A stretch of DNA of 57,042 nt from Blautia sp. BIOML-A1 (lineage in GTDB: Bacteria; Bacillota; Clostridia; Lachnospirales; Lachnospiraceae), in contig NZ_WWVR01000019.1 of the NCBI RefSeq assembly GCF_009883055.1, positions 1-57,042 of the forward strand. Direction: 5' to 3'. Position numbers and translations under genes: made by a program. The notes beneath the pieces are model-generated. The model was given only the letters and a program-made list of their open reading frames with translations, searched no databases and was not told the origin of the DNA. Shown here in pieces: positions 16,362-25,608 of this stretch. How positions within the stretch are numbered: position 1 is the first letter of the stretch; the number at the start of each line of letters is the position of its first letter.

Positions 16362-16880
16362 TTATCTTATTCCTTCATGATCTGCTGAGTGAATCTCCTC
16401 TGTGTTCAGTGTTGTGACTGTGTCCACATAAGGTCTCAGCTCATCCGGGAAATTCCATCCCGTCATCACTATATGCATGGACTCGTCCTTCTGCTTCAGA
16501 ATGTCAGCAATGACATCTGCAGTAACAATTCCGCAGTCCAAAAGTCCCAGAATCTCATCCAGCAACAGGAAATCACATTCCTGAGTCACCACAACCTTAC
16601 GGGCAAAGTTCAGTCCGTTAAGGATATTGGATTTCTCCTCTGCCTTCTCTTCCTCTGTCAGCTGGTCATAACAGCAGTCTCTCTTTTCAAAACGGAAGAT
16701 CTTAAAATCCAGATTGTCCATCTCCTCCAGGAAATCCAGAGAACGCTTCTCACATCCTTTCAGAAACTGGATCACAATCACACTCCTGCCCTGAACGGCT
16801 TCACGGATACTCTGTCCGATTGCAAGCGCAGTCTTGCCCTTTCCGTTTCCACAGTATACTTCTGTTAATTCTCTTTCCAT
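16362..16880 (-). CDS. cobO: Cob(I)alamin adenosyltransferase, CobA/BtuR type
   Basis: 172 aa. Transfers the adenosyl group of ATP to corrinoid cobalt. P-loop GNGKGKTALAIG (about 11-22), IQFLKG, CDFLLLDEILG (Walker B, about 104-114) and MTGWNFPDEL (usually TGRxxP) match the CobO/BtuR family. The C-terminus is short. There are no other cobalamin genes here. The gap to dapA is only 29 nt, suggesting a shared transcript with dapAB. Confidence 0.85.
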   Translation of the reverse strand: MERELTEVYCGNGKGKTALAIGQSIREAVQGRSVIVIQFLKGCEKRSLDFLEEMDNLDFKIFRFEKRDCCYDQLTEEEKAEEKSNILNGLNFARKVVVTQECDFLLLDEILGLLDCGIVTADVIADILKQKDESMHIVMTGWNFPDELRPYVDTVTTLNTEEIHSADHEGIR

Positions 16881-17002
16881 AACTACTTCCTCTTAACGTT
16901 AGTAAAACTAATCCTTGCATTAATGGTTTTATCTTACCTCAGTTCAGGCAAAAAAGCAAGCTGTATCTGCCGGGTGTTTCCTGATACCATCTCTCGGGGA
17001 TA

Positions 17003-17020
17003 TCACCTGTGAACAGTTAC
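17003..17020. repeat. 18-nt palindrome near the SSB-like gene
   Basis: The reverse complement reads GTAACTGTTCACAGGTGA, 13 nt from the stop of the SSB-like gene. Member of the dispersed GTAACTGTTCA family. Confidence 0.6.
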
Positions 17021-17032
17021 ACTGCTGCTTAG

Positions 17033-17659
17033 CTAATCCACATATTCCAGCTTACTCACGGATACTTCATAAGCAATACGCTTTTCGGACTGATTTTCAC
17101 TGATACGTTTCACATACTCCCTGCTTTGGATTCTTCCCCAAAGAAGCACATGCCCTCCCACTGCAAATGCCGAAGCGTATCTTGCATTCCTGCCCCAGCA
17201 GATACATGGTATGTAGTCTGATTTTCCATAAGGCCTATTCACTGCCAGAAGGATATCCGCGATTTCTCTTCCAAGAGGAGTCTTTCGATAAACCGGAGGT
17301 TTACAGATAAATCCATCCATAAAGATCTGATTGACCGGAGTATTTTCTTCATCCTCTTCCACAAATCTTACTTCACGTGCAAAAACAGAAAGTACCAGTC
17401 GATTATGTTTCTCTTCATGGCGATTATAAGAACGAAACTGGCCATGAATCTCGATATATTCCCCTGTGTAGTCCTGCGTGACATCGATCAGACGCTCAGA
17501 CACCATAACCGGGATTCTGTCCTCCGAATCACTGAGTCGTCTGACAATAAGTTCCATTGTATAAAAGCCCTCACCAAATACCTGGTGGCTAAAAGTAAAG
17601 CCTGTATCAATTTTTCCCATGATCGATACCTGATTATTTTCAATGATTTTGTCTGCCAT
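17033..17659 (-). CDS. SSB-like protein with two OB-fold halves
   Basis: 208 aa. The N-terminal half (about 8-105: NQVSIMGKIDTGFTFSH, then YIEIHGQFRSYNRHEEKHNRLVLSVFAREV) and the C-terminal half (about 110-208: NQIFMDGFICKPPVYRKTPLGREIADI, then IPCICWGRNARYA and GHVLLWGRIQSREY) each resemble an OB fold. The second is clearly SSB-like (LGREI, ICWG). It lacks the acidic C-terminal tail (DDIPF) of replicative SSB and ends SKLEYVD. It may be a specialised single-strand-binding protein. Single gene between typA (divergent) and cobO. Confidence 0.75.
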   Translation of the reverse strand: MADKIIENNQVSIMGKIDTGFTFSHQVFGEGFYTMELIVRRLSDSEDRIPVMVSERLIDVTQDYTGEYIEIHGQFRSYNRHEEKHNRLVLSVFAREVRFVEEDEENTPVNQIFMDGFICKPPVYRKTPLGREIADILLAVNRPYGKSDYIPCICWGRNARYASAFAVGGHVLLWGRIQSREYVKRISENQSEKRIAYEVSVSKLEYVD

Positions 17660-17764
17660 AAATAAGTTCTCCTTCCTCTTTGGGTATTTTGTTTTTTATA
17701 GAACTATGAATATGAAGTCCCACGAAGATTTAGAACCATTTTTAAAAAAAATTTTATTAACACC

Positions 17765-17792
17765 TTGTAATCTGCGAAAAATGTGGTAAACT
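17765..17792 (+). promoter_or_regulatory. Promoter of typA
   Basis: TTGTAA (17765-17770), 16-nt spacer, TAAACT (17787-17792) with an extended TGG just before the -10. About 60 nt upstream of the typA start. Confidence 0.5.
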
Positions 17793-17855
17793 GAAATGTC
17801 GTATTATGAAAAAAACACATTAATATAGAAGAAAAAAGAAAGGATTTCGATTTTT

Positions 17856-19688
17856 ATGAATATCAAACGCGAAGATGTACGCAACGTAGCCATTATCGCC
17901 CATGTCGATCACGGCAAAACCACACTGGTGGATCAGCTTCTGAAGCAGAGCGGTGTATTCCGTGAAAACCAGGAAGTTCAGGAACGTGTCATGGACTCCA
18001 ATGACATTGAGCGTGAGCGCGGAATTACTATTTTGTCCAAGAACACTGCTGTCCACTACAAAGGAGTAAAAATCAACATCATCGATACCCCAGGCCATGC
18101 AGACTTCGGTGGCGAGGTAGAGCGTGTACTGAAGATGGTCGATGGCGTTATTCTTCTGGTAGATGCTTTTGAAGGTGCCATGCCTCAGACTAAATTCGTT
18201 CTGAAAAAGGCTCTTGAACTGGATCTGCATGTTATTGTCTGCATCAACAAGATCGACCGTCCGGAAGCACGTCCGGATGAGGTTATCGATGAAGTTCTCG
18301 AACTCCTTATGGATCTTGAGGCTTCTGATGAGCAGCTTGACTGCCCGTTCCTGTATGCTTCTGCAAAAGCAGGTCATGCAGTTCTGGATCTTGCAGATAC
18401 ACCAGAGAATATGGCTCCGCTGTTTGAGACAATCCTGAAATATATCCCGGCTCCGGAGGGTGATCCGGATGCTGATACCCAGGTTCTTATCAGCACCATC
18501 GACTACAATGAATATGTAGGACGTATTGGTGTAGGTAAAGTAGAGAATGGTAAGATCGCAGTAAACCAGGAACTTACCCTTCTGAACCATCATGACCTTG
18601 ACAAACGCAAGAAAGTCAAAATCAGCAAACTCTATGAATTTGACGGCCTGAATAAGATTGAAGTTAAGGAATCATCTGTAGGCTCTATTGTTGCAATCTC
18701 CGGTATTGAAGATATCCATATCGGTGATACCCTCTGCGGCGGTGACAATCCGGAAGCAATTCCGTTCCAGAAGATTTCTGAACCTACACTTTCCATGAAC
18801 TTCCTTGTAAACGACAGCCCACTTGCAGGACAGGAAGGTAAATTTATCACTTCACGTCATCTGCGTGACCGCCTGTACCGTGAACTCAACACAGATGTCA
18901 GCCTTCGTGTAGAAGATACAGAAACTACTGAGTGCTTCAAGGTTTCCGGACGTGGTGAACTTCATCTGTCTGTCCTTATTGAGAATATGCGCCGTGAAGG
19001 TTATGAATTCGCAGTAAGTAAGCCGGAAGTTCTGTATCACACAGACGAACGCGGCAAGAAACTCGAGCCGATGGAAATCGCTTACGTTGATGTTCCGGAA
19101 GAATTCTCAGGTACTGTTATCCAGAAGCTGAGCGAACGTAAAGGTGAGCTTCAGGGAATGAGCACAGCCAGCGATGGTTCTGTTCGTCTGGAATTCCACA
19201 TCCCGTCCCGTGGACTGATCGGTTTCCGTGGAGAGTTCCTTACTTCCACCAAGGGTACCGGTATTCTGAATACCACCTTCGACGGATATGCTCCGTACAA
19301 GGGAGATTTCCAGTACCGTAAACAGGGCTCCCTGATCGCATTCGAATCAGGTGAGGCTGTTGCATACGGTCTGTTCTCCGCACAGGATCGTGGAACACTT
19401 TTTGTCGGACCTGGCGAAAAAGTATACAGCGGTATGGTTATCGGACAGAATGGTAAAGCTGAGGACATCGAACTGAATGTCTGCAAGACCAAACATCTGA
19501 CCAACACACGTTCTTCTTCCGCTGATGAAGCTCTGAAACTGACCCCGCCAAGAATCCTCAGCCTGGAGCAGGCAATCGAGTTTATCGATCAGGATGAGCT
19601 TCTTGAGGTTACACCATCAAGCCTTCGTATCCGTAAGAGAATTCTCGACCCTAGAGAAAGAAAACGTGCTGCATTCCGTAAACAGTAA
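17856..19688 (+). CDS. typA: Translational GTPase TypA/BipA
   Basis: 610 aa, full length. Ribosome-associated GTPase of the EF-G superfamily, implicated in 50S assembly and stress growth. G1 [10 protein letters not shown] (about 15-24), switch region [12 protein letters not shown]3 [11 protein letters not shown]4 [10 protein letters not shown]; then domain 2, EF-G-like domains ([21 protein letters not shown]) and the TypA-specific C-terminus ([16 protein letters not shown]). Codon use is more highly biased than its neighbours, consistent with good expression. Monocistronic. Confidence 0.97.
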   Translation: MNIKREDVRNVAIIAHVDHGKTTLVDQLLKQSGVFRENQEVQERVMDSNDIERERGITILSKNTAVHYKGVKINIIDTPGHADFGGEVERVLKMVDGVILLVDAFEGAMPQTKFVLKKALELDLHVIVCINKIDRPEARPDEVIDEVLELLMDLEASDEQLDCPFLYASAKAGHAVLDLADTPENMAPLFETILKYIPAPEGDPDADTQVLISTIDYNEYVGRIGVGKVENGKIAVNQELTLLNHHDLDKRKKVKISKLYEFDGLNKIEVKESSVGSIVAISGIEDIHIGDTLCGGDNPEAIPFQKISEPTLSMNFLVNDSPLAGQEGKFITSRHLRDRLYRELNTDVSLRVEDTETTECFKVSGRGELHLSVLIENMRREGYEFAVSKPEVLYHTDERGKKLEPMEIAYVDVPEEFSGTVIQKLSERKGELQGMSTASDGSVRLEFHIPSRGLIGFRGEFLTSTKGTGILNTTFDGYAPYKGDFQYRKQGSLIAFESGEAVAYGLFSAQDRGTLFVGPGEKVYSGMVIGQNGKAEDIELNVCKTKHLTNTRSSSADEALKLTPPRILSLEQAIEFIDQDELLEVTPSSLRIRKRILDPRERKRAAFRKQ

Positions 19689-19711
19689 AAACAAACAAGT
19701 CTGCTTTAGAC

Positions 19712-19744
19712 AAAAAACGTGCGCTGTCAATGCGCACGTTTTTT
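19712..19744. terminator. Bidirectional terminator between typA and the AI-2E permease gene
   Basis: AAAAAACGTGCGC/GCGCACGTTTTTT, a 13-bp perfect stem with a seven-nt loop. The A-run and T-run serve both convergent genes. Confidence 0.92.
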
Positions 19745-19752
19745 ATGTCATA

Positions 19753-21060
19753 TTATCGATCTGAATGTTGCTTCCACTTCTTCTGAAGCTTAACCTTCGC
19801 TTCAAGAAATTTTTCTCTGGAAAGCTTCGACTCGGAAGGTTTCTCCTTCGGTTGTTCAGGCTTGTGGAAATAATTATCATACGCTTCCCGCATCTCCCCT
19901 TGATGATTCTTCTGGAGACCTCTGTTCGTCAGCTTCCTGATGATATCATAAATCACTCCAAAAAGCGGAACTGCGATAACCATTCCCACAATTCCCCATA
20001 ATCCGCCAAATAGAAGAATGGAGAATAATACCCAGAAACTGGAAACACCTGTTGTATTTCCAAGGATCTTCGGTCCAATGATATTTCCGTCCACCTGCTG
20101 AAGGATCACAATAAAGATAACGAAATACAGTGCCTGCCATGGATTATCAAGAAGAAGCAGCAGGGTACATGGAATCGCACCGATAAAAGGTCCGAAAAAC
20201 GGTATGATATTCGTCACACCGATCACTACACTGATAAAAGCAGCCGACTCAAATCCCATCAAGGTCGTACCTGCAAAGCAGATCACACCGATAATCGCAG
20301 AGTCAATGATCTTTCCAACAAAGAAACCATTGAACATCTTATCTGTATAACGAAATTCTTCCTCAATGATAGCCGCCCACTTATTTGGAAAAATACCATA
20401 CAGAAGCAGCCTTGCCTGTGCACCAAACAGTTTCCTGCTGGCAAGAAGATAAACGGCGATCAAAAATCCAAGAAACATGTTCTTGAACACACTGAACACC
20501 TCGATCAGCTGTACTGTGATATTATTAATAATTCCCTGGATCGTCTGCATCATGCTGGAATTTGCATTCAGGACATCATTCAGTCCACTCTCGATCTGTG
20601 AAGCGAAATGATTAAAATATGCCCGGATCTGCGGCTGGTCCTGCAGTATCTGATCAATCATACGGTTACAATACGCGAGTCTCTCCGGAAGAATACGGAT
20701 AATCTTGACCGTACTGTCCCATACCTGCGGCAGGATCAGAAGAATCAATAAGACTACGATCGTCACAGCAGAAATCACTGCTATCGCGATAGACAGGAAT
20801 TTCAATCCCTTTTTCTGTTTCTCAGTTGCATTTGGAAACCACTTCAGGAATCTGTCATCCATGCGATTGCACATTGGTGCAAGAATATAGGCAATCAACG
20901 CACCATACAGGAACGGTTTCAGGATGTTAAAAATTCCTCTGATTCCTGCTGCGATATTCTGACTCTGGTTCAGAATATACATAATTGCGAAGCCAAACGC
21001 CAGGACTGACGCACCTGTGATTCCAAGTTTTACATATTTTGTGTTTTCATTCTGTTTCAA
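19753..21060 (-). CDS. AI-2E family transporter / YtvI-like permease
   Basis: 435 aa. Membrane protein of the AI-2 exporter-like (TqsA/PerM) family: hydrophobic pairs at about 15-35 and 42-60, another at 75-105, a large central loop, then VIGVTNIIPFFGPFIGAIP (about 265-283, the family signature) and terminal helices. A charged, basic C-terminal tail follows. The start is TTG: no in-frame ATG precedes the first membrane segment, and AGGGGG lies eight nt upstream. The substrate cannot be told from sequence. Confidence 0.8.
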   Translation of the reverse strand: MKQNENTKYVKLGITGASVLAFGFAIMYILNQSQNIAAGIRGIFNILKPFLYGALIAYILAPMCNRMDDRFLKWFPNATEKQKKGLKFLSIAIAVISAVTIVVLLILLILPQVWDSTVKIIRILPERLAYCNRMIDQILQDQPQIRAYFNHFASQIESGLNDVLNANSSMMQTIQGIINNITVQLIEVFSVFKNMFLGFLIAVYLLASRKLFGAQARLLLYGIFPNKWAAIIEEEFRYTDKMFNGFFVGKIIDSAIIGVICFAGTTLMGFESAAFISVVIGVTNIIPFFGPFIGAIPCTLLLLLDNPWQALYFVIFIVILQQVDGNIIGPKILGNTTGVSSFWVLFSILLFGGLWGIVGMVIAVPLFGVIYDIIRKLTNRGLQKNHQGEMREAYDNYFHKPEQPKEKPSESKLSREKFLEAKVKLQKKWKQHSDR

Positions 21061-21120
21061 TAGTCATGCCCCCTGAAGCTGTCTTTTCTGTATCACATAT
21101 CTGTGATTTTCTGTTTGTCT

Positions 21121-21190
21121 GTAACTGTTCTGTCTTTTCACAGACAGATTTATTTGTAACCGTTCACAGGTAAACTGAGTGAGCAGTAAC
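21121..21190. repeat. Cluster of GTAACTGTTCA palindromes
   Basis: A 27-nt form at 21121-21147 (GTAACTGTTC...CACAGACAG) and an 18-nt-type form from 21156 (GTAACCGTTCACAGGTAA) that continues to GAGCAGTAAC at 21190. They lie between adhE's terminator and the AI-2E gene. Apart from the terminator, the 321-nt gap holds nothing else I recognise. Confidence 0.6.
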
Positions 21191-21300
21191 ATTTATTTTA
21201 CTCATCTTGTTGCAGTACATTGTAACATCCACATTCTTGATTTGCAACACACAGATTTCCTGTTTTGCTTCTTAAGTTTCTTATGGAGTAAAAAAACAAC

Positions 21301-21334
21301 TGCCCCGGTATCACATTCCTGTAATACCGGGGCA
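21301..21334 (-). terminator. Terminator of adhE
   Basis: Perfect 11-bp stem TGCCCCGGTAT/ATACCGGGGCA with a 12-nt loop, followed on the minus strand by GTTGTTTTTTT. Confidence 0.93.
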
Positions 21335-21381
21335 GCCGCCGTTTATAATAAATTTTCTATGGAAGAAAATGTACTTGTTTC

Positions 21382-23991
21382 TTATTTACCATAGTATGCT
21401 TTCAGATAAATCTCTTTCAGCTCTGCGATGAGTGGGTATCTCGGATTTGCACCAGTACACTGGTCGTTGAATGCCTGTTCGCTCATCTCATCAAGAGTCT
21501 CAAGGAAGTATTTCTCATCTACATTGTAGTCTTTGATAGTAGGTTTGATCTCGATGATCTTCTTGAGTTCTTCCAGTTTCTCCAGAAGTTTCTCAAATAC
21601 TTCTTTGTCATCTTTTCCTGTCAGTCCTACGAAACGACCAATCTCTGCATAACGAGCCAGAGTCTTCGGATACTGATACTGCGGGAAAGTACCCATCTTT
21701 GTCGGAACTTCTGCTGCATTATAACGCATAACATCTGTGAGTACCAGAGCATTTGCAATTCCGTGTGGAATATGGTGGAAAGCACCCAGTTTGTGTGCAA
21801 GGGAGTGGTTTACTCCGAGGAATGCATTTGCGAATGCCATACCAGCCATGCAGGAAGCATTTGCCATATGATCTCTTGCTTCTACATCATTTCCATTTCT
21901 GTATGCTCTTGGCAGATAGTCAAATACCAGTTTGATCGCACGGAGTGCAAGACCGTCTGTGTAGTCAGATGCCATCATGGATACATATGCTTCGATCGCA
22001 TGTGTCATAACGTCGATACCGGAAGCACTTGTCAGGCCTTTTGGTGCACTCATCATGTTGTCTGTATCTACGATCGCCATATCCGGAAGCAGTTCATAGT
22101 CTGCCAGAGGCCATTTAATTCCTGTCTCTTTATCTGTGATGATCGCGAACGGTGTTACCTCAGAACCTGTACCAGAAGATGTAGGTACGGCGATGAAGTA
22201 AGCTTTTTTACCCATTTTCGGGAATGTATAGATTCTCTTACGGATATCCATGAAGTCCATTGCCATATCATCGAAGTCTGCATCCGGGTTTTCATAAAGA
22301 ACCCACATGATCTTACCGGCATCCATTGCGGAACCACCACCCATTGCAATGATGCAGTCCGGCTCAAATGCACGCATTGCTGCTGCACCTGCTCTTGCAC
22401 TTGCCAGAGACGGATCTGGTTCTACATCAGAGAAGCATGTATGAACGATTCCCATTTCATCCAGTTTGTCTTCGATTTTCTTTGTATATCCATTCTTATA
22501 AAGGAAAGAGTCAGTTACGATGAAGCAGCGTTTTTTGCCCATTACGTTTTTCAGCTCATCAAGAGCAACCGGCAGGCAACCTTTTTTAAAGTAAACTTTT
22601 TCCGGGGTTCTCATCCAGAGCATGTTCTCTCTCCTCTCAGCAACAGTCTTAATATTGATCAGGTGTTTTACACCAACGTTTTCAGATACAGAGTTTCCAC
22701 CCCAGGAACCGCATCCAAGTGTCAGAGACGGAGCAAGTTTGAAGTTGTAGAGGTCTCCAATACCACCCTGAGAAGATGGAGTATTGATAAGAATACGGCA
22801 GGTCTTCATTGCTGCTGCATGTTTTGCCATTTTTTCTTTCTCATTTACATTGATGTAAAGAGAAGCTGTATGTCCGTATCCGCCATCAGCTACAAGCTGT
22901 TCTGCTTTTGCGATTGCTTCGTCAAAGGTTTTTGCCTTGTACATTGCAAGTACAGGAGAAAGTTTCTCATGTGCAAACTCTTCACTGATATCTACAGATT
23001 CAACTTCACCGATCAGGATCTTTGTTTCAGCCGGGACAGTAACTCCTGCCATCTCAGCGATGGTTGCTGCTTTCTGTCCAACGATCTTGGCATTCAGTGC
23101 ACCATTGATCAGGATTGTTTTTCTTACTTTCTCGATCTCATCTTCTTTAAGGAAGTAGCATCCTCTGTACTGGAACTCTGCTTTTACTGCTTCGTATACG
23201 CCCTCCAGAACAGTTACAGACTGCTCAGAAGCACAGATCATACCATTGTCGAATGTCTTGGAATGAATGATGGAGTTTACTGCAAGACGAACGTCTGCTG
23301 TCTCATCAATGATAACCGGTGTATTTCCGGCTCCAACACCAAGTGCCGGTTTTCCGGAGGAGTATGCAGCCTTAACCATTCCAGGACCACCTGTTGCAAG
23401 GATGATGTCAGCTTCTTTCATTACAAGGTTTGTCAGTTCAAGGCTTGGTACATCGATCCATCCGATGATGCCTTCCGGAGCACCTGCTTTAACTGCCGCT
23501 TCCAGAACAACCTTTGCAGCCTCAATAGTACTTCCTTTTGCACGTGGATGTGGGCTGATGATAATCGCGTTTCTTGTTTTTAATGCGATCAGAGTTTTGA
23601 AGATTGCTGTGGAAGTCGGGTTTGTTGTCGGGATAACTGCTGCAATCAGACCGATCGGCTCTGCGATTTTCTTGATTCCATAAACCGAATCTTCTTCCAC
23701 TACACCACATGTCTTTGTGTTTTTGTATGCGTTGTAGATATATTCAGATGCATAATGATTTTTGATAACTTTATCTTCTACGATACCCATTCCTGTTTCT
23801 TCAACAGCTGCTTTGGCAAGCGGGATACGTGCTTTATCTGCTGCAGTTGCTGCTGCTTTGAAAATCTTATCAACCTGCTCCTGTGTATAGGTAGCAAAAA
23901 TTTTCTGAGCTTCTTTCATTGCGGCAATCTTAGCTTCAAGTGCCTCTGGAGTATCGATAATTGCAGGGATGTTATTTTCTTTCTTTGCCAT
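21382..23991 (-). CDS. adhE: Bifunctional acetaldehyde-CoA/alcohol dehydrogenase
   Basis: 869 aa. Converts acetyl-CoA to acetaldehyde and then ethanol with NADH, forming spirosomes. N-terminal aldehyde dehydrogenase domain (about 1-440; ATGGPGMVKAAY, GVGAGNTPV, catalytic Cys in FDNGMICASEQ). C-terminal iron-dependent alcohol dehydrogenase domain (about 455-869; IAMGGGSAMDAGK, metal ligands in GIDVMTHAIEAYVS, HSLAHKLGAFHHIPHG). Complete. Ribosome site AGGAGG. The promoter carries Rex-like palindromes, fitting NADH-responsive control. Confidence 0.97.
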   Translation of the reverse strand: MAKKENNIPAIIDTPEALEAKIAAMKEAQKIFATYTQEQVDKIFKAAATAADKARIPLAKAAVEETGMGIVEDKVIKNHYASEYIYNAYKNTKTCGVVEEDSVYGIKKIAEPIGLIAAVIPTTNPTSTAIFKTLIALKTRNAIIISPHPRAKGSTIEAAKVVLEAAVKAGAPEGIIGWIDVPSLELTNLVMKEADIILATGGPGMVKAAYSSGKPALGVGAGNTPVIIDETADVRLAVNSIIHSKTFDNGMICASEQSVTVLEGVYEAVKAEFQYRGCYFLKEDEIEKVRKTILINGALNAKIVGQKAATIAEMAGVTVPAETKILIGEVESVDISEEFAHEKLSPVLAMYKAKTFDEAIAKAEQLVADGGYGHTASLYINVNEKEKMAKHAAAMKTCRILINTPSSQGGIGDLYNFKLAPSLTLGCGSWGGNSVSENVGVKHLINIKTVAERRENMLWMRTPEKVYFKKGCLPVALDELKNVMGKKRCFIVTDSFLYKNGYTKKIEDKLDEMGIVHTCFSDVEPDPSLASARAGAAAMRAFEPDCIIAMGGGSAMDAGKIMWVLYENPDADFDDMAMDFMDIRKRIYTFPKMGKKAYFIAVPTSSGTGSEVTPFAIITDKETGIKWPLADYELLPDMAIVDTDNMMSAPKGLTSASGIDVMTHAIEAYVSMMASDYTDGLALRAIKLVFDYLPRAYRNGNDVEARDHMANASCMAGMAFANAFLGVNHSLAHKLGAFHHIPHGIANALVLTDVMRYNAAEVPTKMGTFPQYQYPKTLARYAEIGRFVGLTGKDDKEVFEKLLEKLEELKKIIEIKPTIKDYNVDEKYFLETLDEMSEQAFNDQCTGANPRYPLIAELKEIYLKAYYGK

Positions 23992-24051
23992 TTCTGAAAT
24001 CCTCCTGTTTTTCTTTTTCGTCTTAATAGTGTAGTGTGTTGGTTGTGTGTG

Positions 24052-24069
24052 TTAACGAATTATCGTTAA
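24052..24069. promoter_or_regulatory. Second Rex-like palindrome in the adhE leader
   Basis: TTAACGA-ATTA-TCGTTAA, a 7-bp inverted repeat with a 4-nt centre, about 60 nt upstream of adhE and downstream of the predicted transcription start. It resembles the TTGTTAA-N4-TTAACAA Rex consensus in spacing and TTAAC core. Confidence 0.5.
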
Positions 24070-24096
24070 TTATTTATCAATCTTGCTGATGAGGTT

Positions 24097-24125
24097 ATTA
24101 TATGTGATTGTTAATCATTTGTCAA
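24097..24125 (-). promoter_or_regulatory. adhE promoter overlapped by a Rex-like operator
   Basis: On the minus strand, TTGACA (24120-24125), 17-nt spacer, TATAAT (24097-24102): a consensus promoter. TTGACAA-ATGA-TTAACAA (24108-24125) covers the -35 and spacer. Its second half is a perfect Rex half-site and the first half is a near match. Rex would repress when NADH/NAD is low (family knowledge). Confidence 0.6.
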
Positions 24126-24473
24126 TATACTTTATTCATCTAAATCAATCCCACATAATCCCTCTTTTTTCGATTTTTTATGCATTTTATTCAAGTGATT
24201 TCGGGGTGCTTTTGTACATTATTATCATATAATTTAAAATTTAGATTTTTTCATTCACTTTCTTTTGAAATATTTTATATTTTTTCTGTTTTTCTATATA
24301 CTTTTTTGTTTATTTTGTATATAATAATATATTATGCCGTTTCGTTAATACAGCAAAAATACTCACTGTTTTTCCAGACAAACTCTCAGCCTCCCAAGTA
24401 TATCCCACAATCTTTCGCAACTGTCCGCGAGTCATTCCCCAAAAGTTCAAAAAATAAGATTATTTATAACTAT
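24126..24473. other. AT-rich intergenic region without recognisable genes
   Basis: About 350 nt upstream of adhE, strongly T-rich on the plus strand. A 128-codon frame across it has no ribosome site and a low-complexity Phe/Leu/Tyr translation, so I do not call it. I see no structured RNA or known operator. Confidence 0.5.
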
Positions 24474-24608
24474 TCAGAAGGTAGTATCCCGCGAGGCGTT
24501 TTGGCATGTTTTTTGCCAAAATCCCGAGATATACAAGGCAAAATGCCATCACCGAAGGTGATTTGAAATGCATTTTGACTCGTAACTGTGAGGGTACTGA
24601 ACAGTTAC
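24474..24608 (+). repeat. 110-bp multi-hairpin repeat, copy B, plus 27-nt palindrome
   Basis: 24474-24581 is the near-identical inverted partner of 1-110. It contains TTTTGGCA/TGCCAAAA (8 bp) and CAAAATGC/GCATTTTG with inner ATCACC/GGTGAT. It runs directly into the 27-nt palindrome GTAACTGT-N11-ACAGTTAC (24582-24608), showing that the two repeat types can form one composite element. Confidence 0.85.
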
Positions 24609-24716
24609 GATTATTTGTCATATTTCTATTATGCCCCACATAAATTAAAAGATGAGAGATCTTTACTTTCTTTTAACACAATCAATCTACAAATTTATTA
24701 TTGAAGGAGTATTCTA

Positions 24717-25418
24717 ATGGGAAGCGGCAATGCAGTACGAGTAACAGAACCAGAAACATTCACATTGATACAATTAGAGGAAGAAAGACAGAAATTGAAA
24801 AAGAAAGAACTTTTAAAGAATATGCTGACTGACAGTGAGTTCAGCATCAAAGGACAATGTGCCATCAATCTTATGATGACCAAGATAGATATCATCAATA
24901 CCTTTCTGCTTATGCACTATGGGAGAAACTTTATCCAGATGAAAATCGGACGACTCAAAAGCTATGACAGCGTATGCAAAAAAATGCAGAAAAAGGGGCT
25001 GGATCTGACTTTTTCCAATGCTCTAGACAAGATCAACGACCTGATCGGTGTCCGAGCGGTCTGTGCCTATATAGATGATATCTATAAAGTAGCTGACCTT
25101 CTCCAAAAGCAGCAGGATATCCGTGTCATCAAAATCAAAGATTATATCAGACAGCCCAAGAAGTCCGGCTATCAGAGTCTCCATCTGATTCTGGAAATTG
25201 CAATTCCATTTCAGGAAGAAAACCAGTGGATCAAGCTGGAGCTACAGCTTCGGACAGCTGCCATGGATTACTGGGCTAATCTTGATCATCATCTTCGCTA
25301 TAAAAGAGATCAGAAACAGGCAGCTCCTATCAACGAGGAACTGCAGCAATGTGCCTCCATGATCAGCCAGCTGGATCACCGGATGCTGGAAATCCGTAAG
25401 AAAATTGATAAAATCTGA
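24717..25418 (+). CDS. Small alarmone synthetase (GTP pyrophosphokinase, RelP/RelQ type)
   Basis: 233 aa. Single-domain RelA/SpoT synthetase making (p)ppGpp, without hydrolase, TGS or ACT domains. Synthetase motifs: RLKSYDSVCKKMQKKG (about 80-95, ATP site), DLIGVRAVCAYIDDIY (about 108-123), RQPKKSGYQSLHL (GTP/G-loop) and ELQLRTAAMDYWANLDH (about 176-192, catalytic Glu in the ELQLRT motif). A helical N-terminus and C-terminal helix are as in tetrameric small synthetases. Ribosome site GAAGGAG. Monocistronic. Confidence 0.9.
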   Translation: MGSGNAVRVTEPETFTLIQLEEERQKLKKKELLKNMLTDSEFSIKGQCAINLMMTKIDIINTFLLMHYGRNFIQMKIGRLKSYDSVCKKMQKKGLDLTFSNALDKINDLIGVRAVCAYIDDIYKVADLLQKQQDIRVIKIKDYIRQPKKSGYQSLHLILEIAIPFQEENQWIKLELQLRTAAMDYWANLDHHLRYKRDQKQAAPINEELQQCASMISQLDHRMLEIRKKIDKI

Positions 25419-25558
25419 TATCATGATCCGGCATCCCTGATGCCTCTCTGATATGCAATATAAACATATACAGGAGCTCCTGCCCCGTACTTCTGCGAGT
25501 GGATCTCCTGTTTTTGGGTTCAAAAATCGGCAAACTTTGTTTATTATTTCACAATAAA

Positions 25559-25581
25559 AGAAGCCGCGCAATGCGGCTTCT
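25559..25581. terminator. Terminator between the alarmone synthetase and aminotransferase genes
   Basis: Perfect 9-bp stem AGAAGCCGC/GCGGCTTCT with a five-nt loop; TTTTATTG follows on the minus strand. It serves the aminotransferase operon and possibly the convergent alarmone gene. Confidence 0.8.
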
Positions 25582-25608
25582 CGGTACTTTAAAGAATATT
25601 CTTTTGCT

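Noticed and set aside
14271..17032. Purine or lysine riboswitch before bmpA or cobO-dapAB
   Set aside because: The leaders are short and lack recognisable aptamer cores; only promoters and terminators are visible.
21763..23583. 606-codon plus-strand frame opposite adhE, rich in Cys/His
   Set aside because: It is the antisense shadow of a clear adhE gene, has no ribosome site and its composition reflects the complementary codons.
24180..24566. 128-codon plus-strand frame upstream of the alarmone synthetase
   Set aside because: AT-rich, Phe/Leu/Tyr low-complexity translation, no ribosome site, and its end is built from the intergenic repeat.
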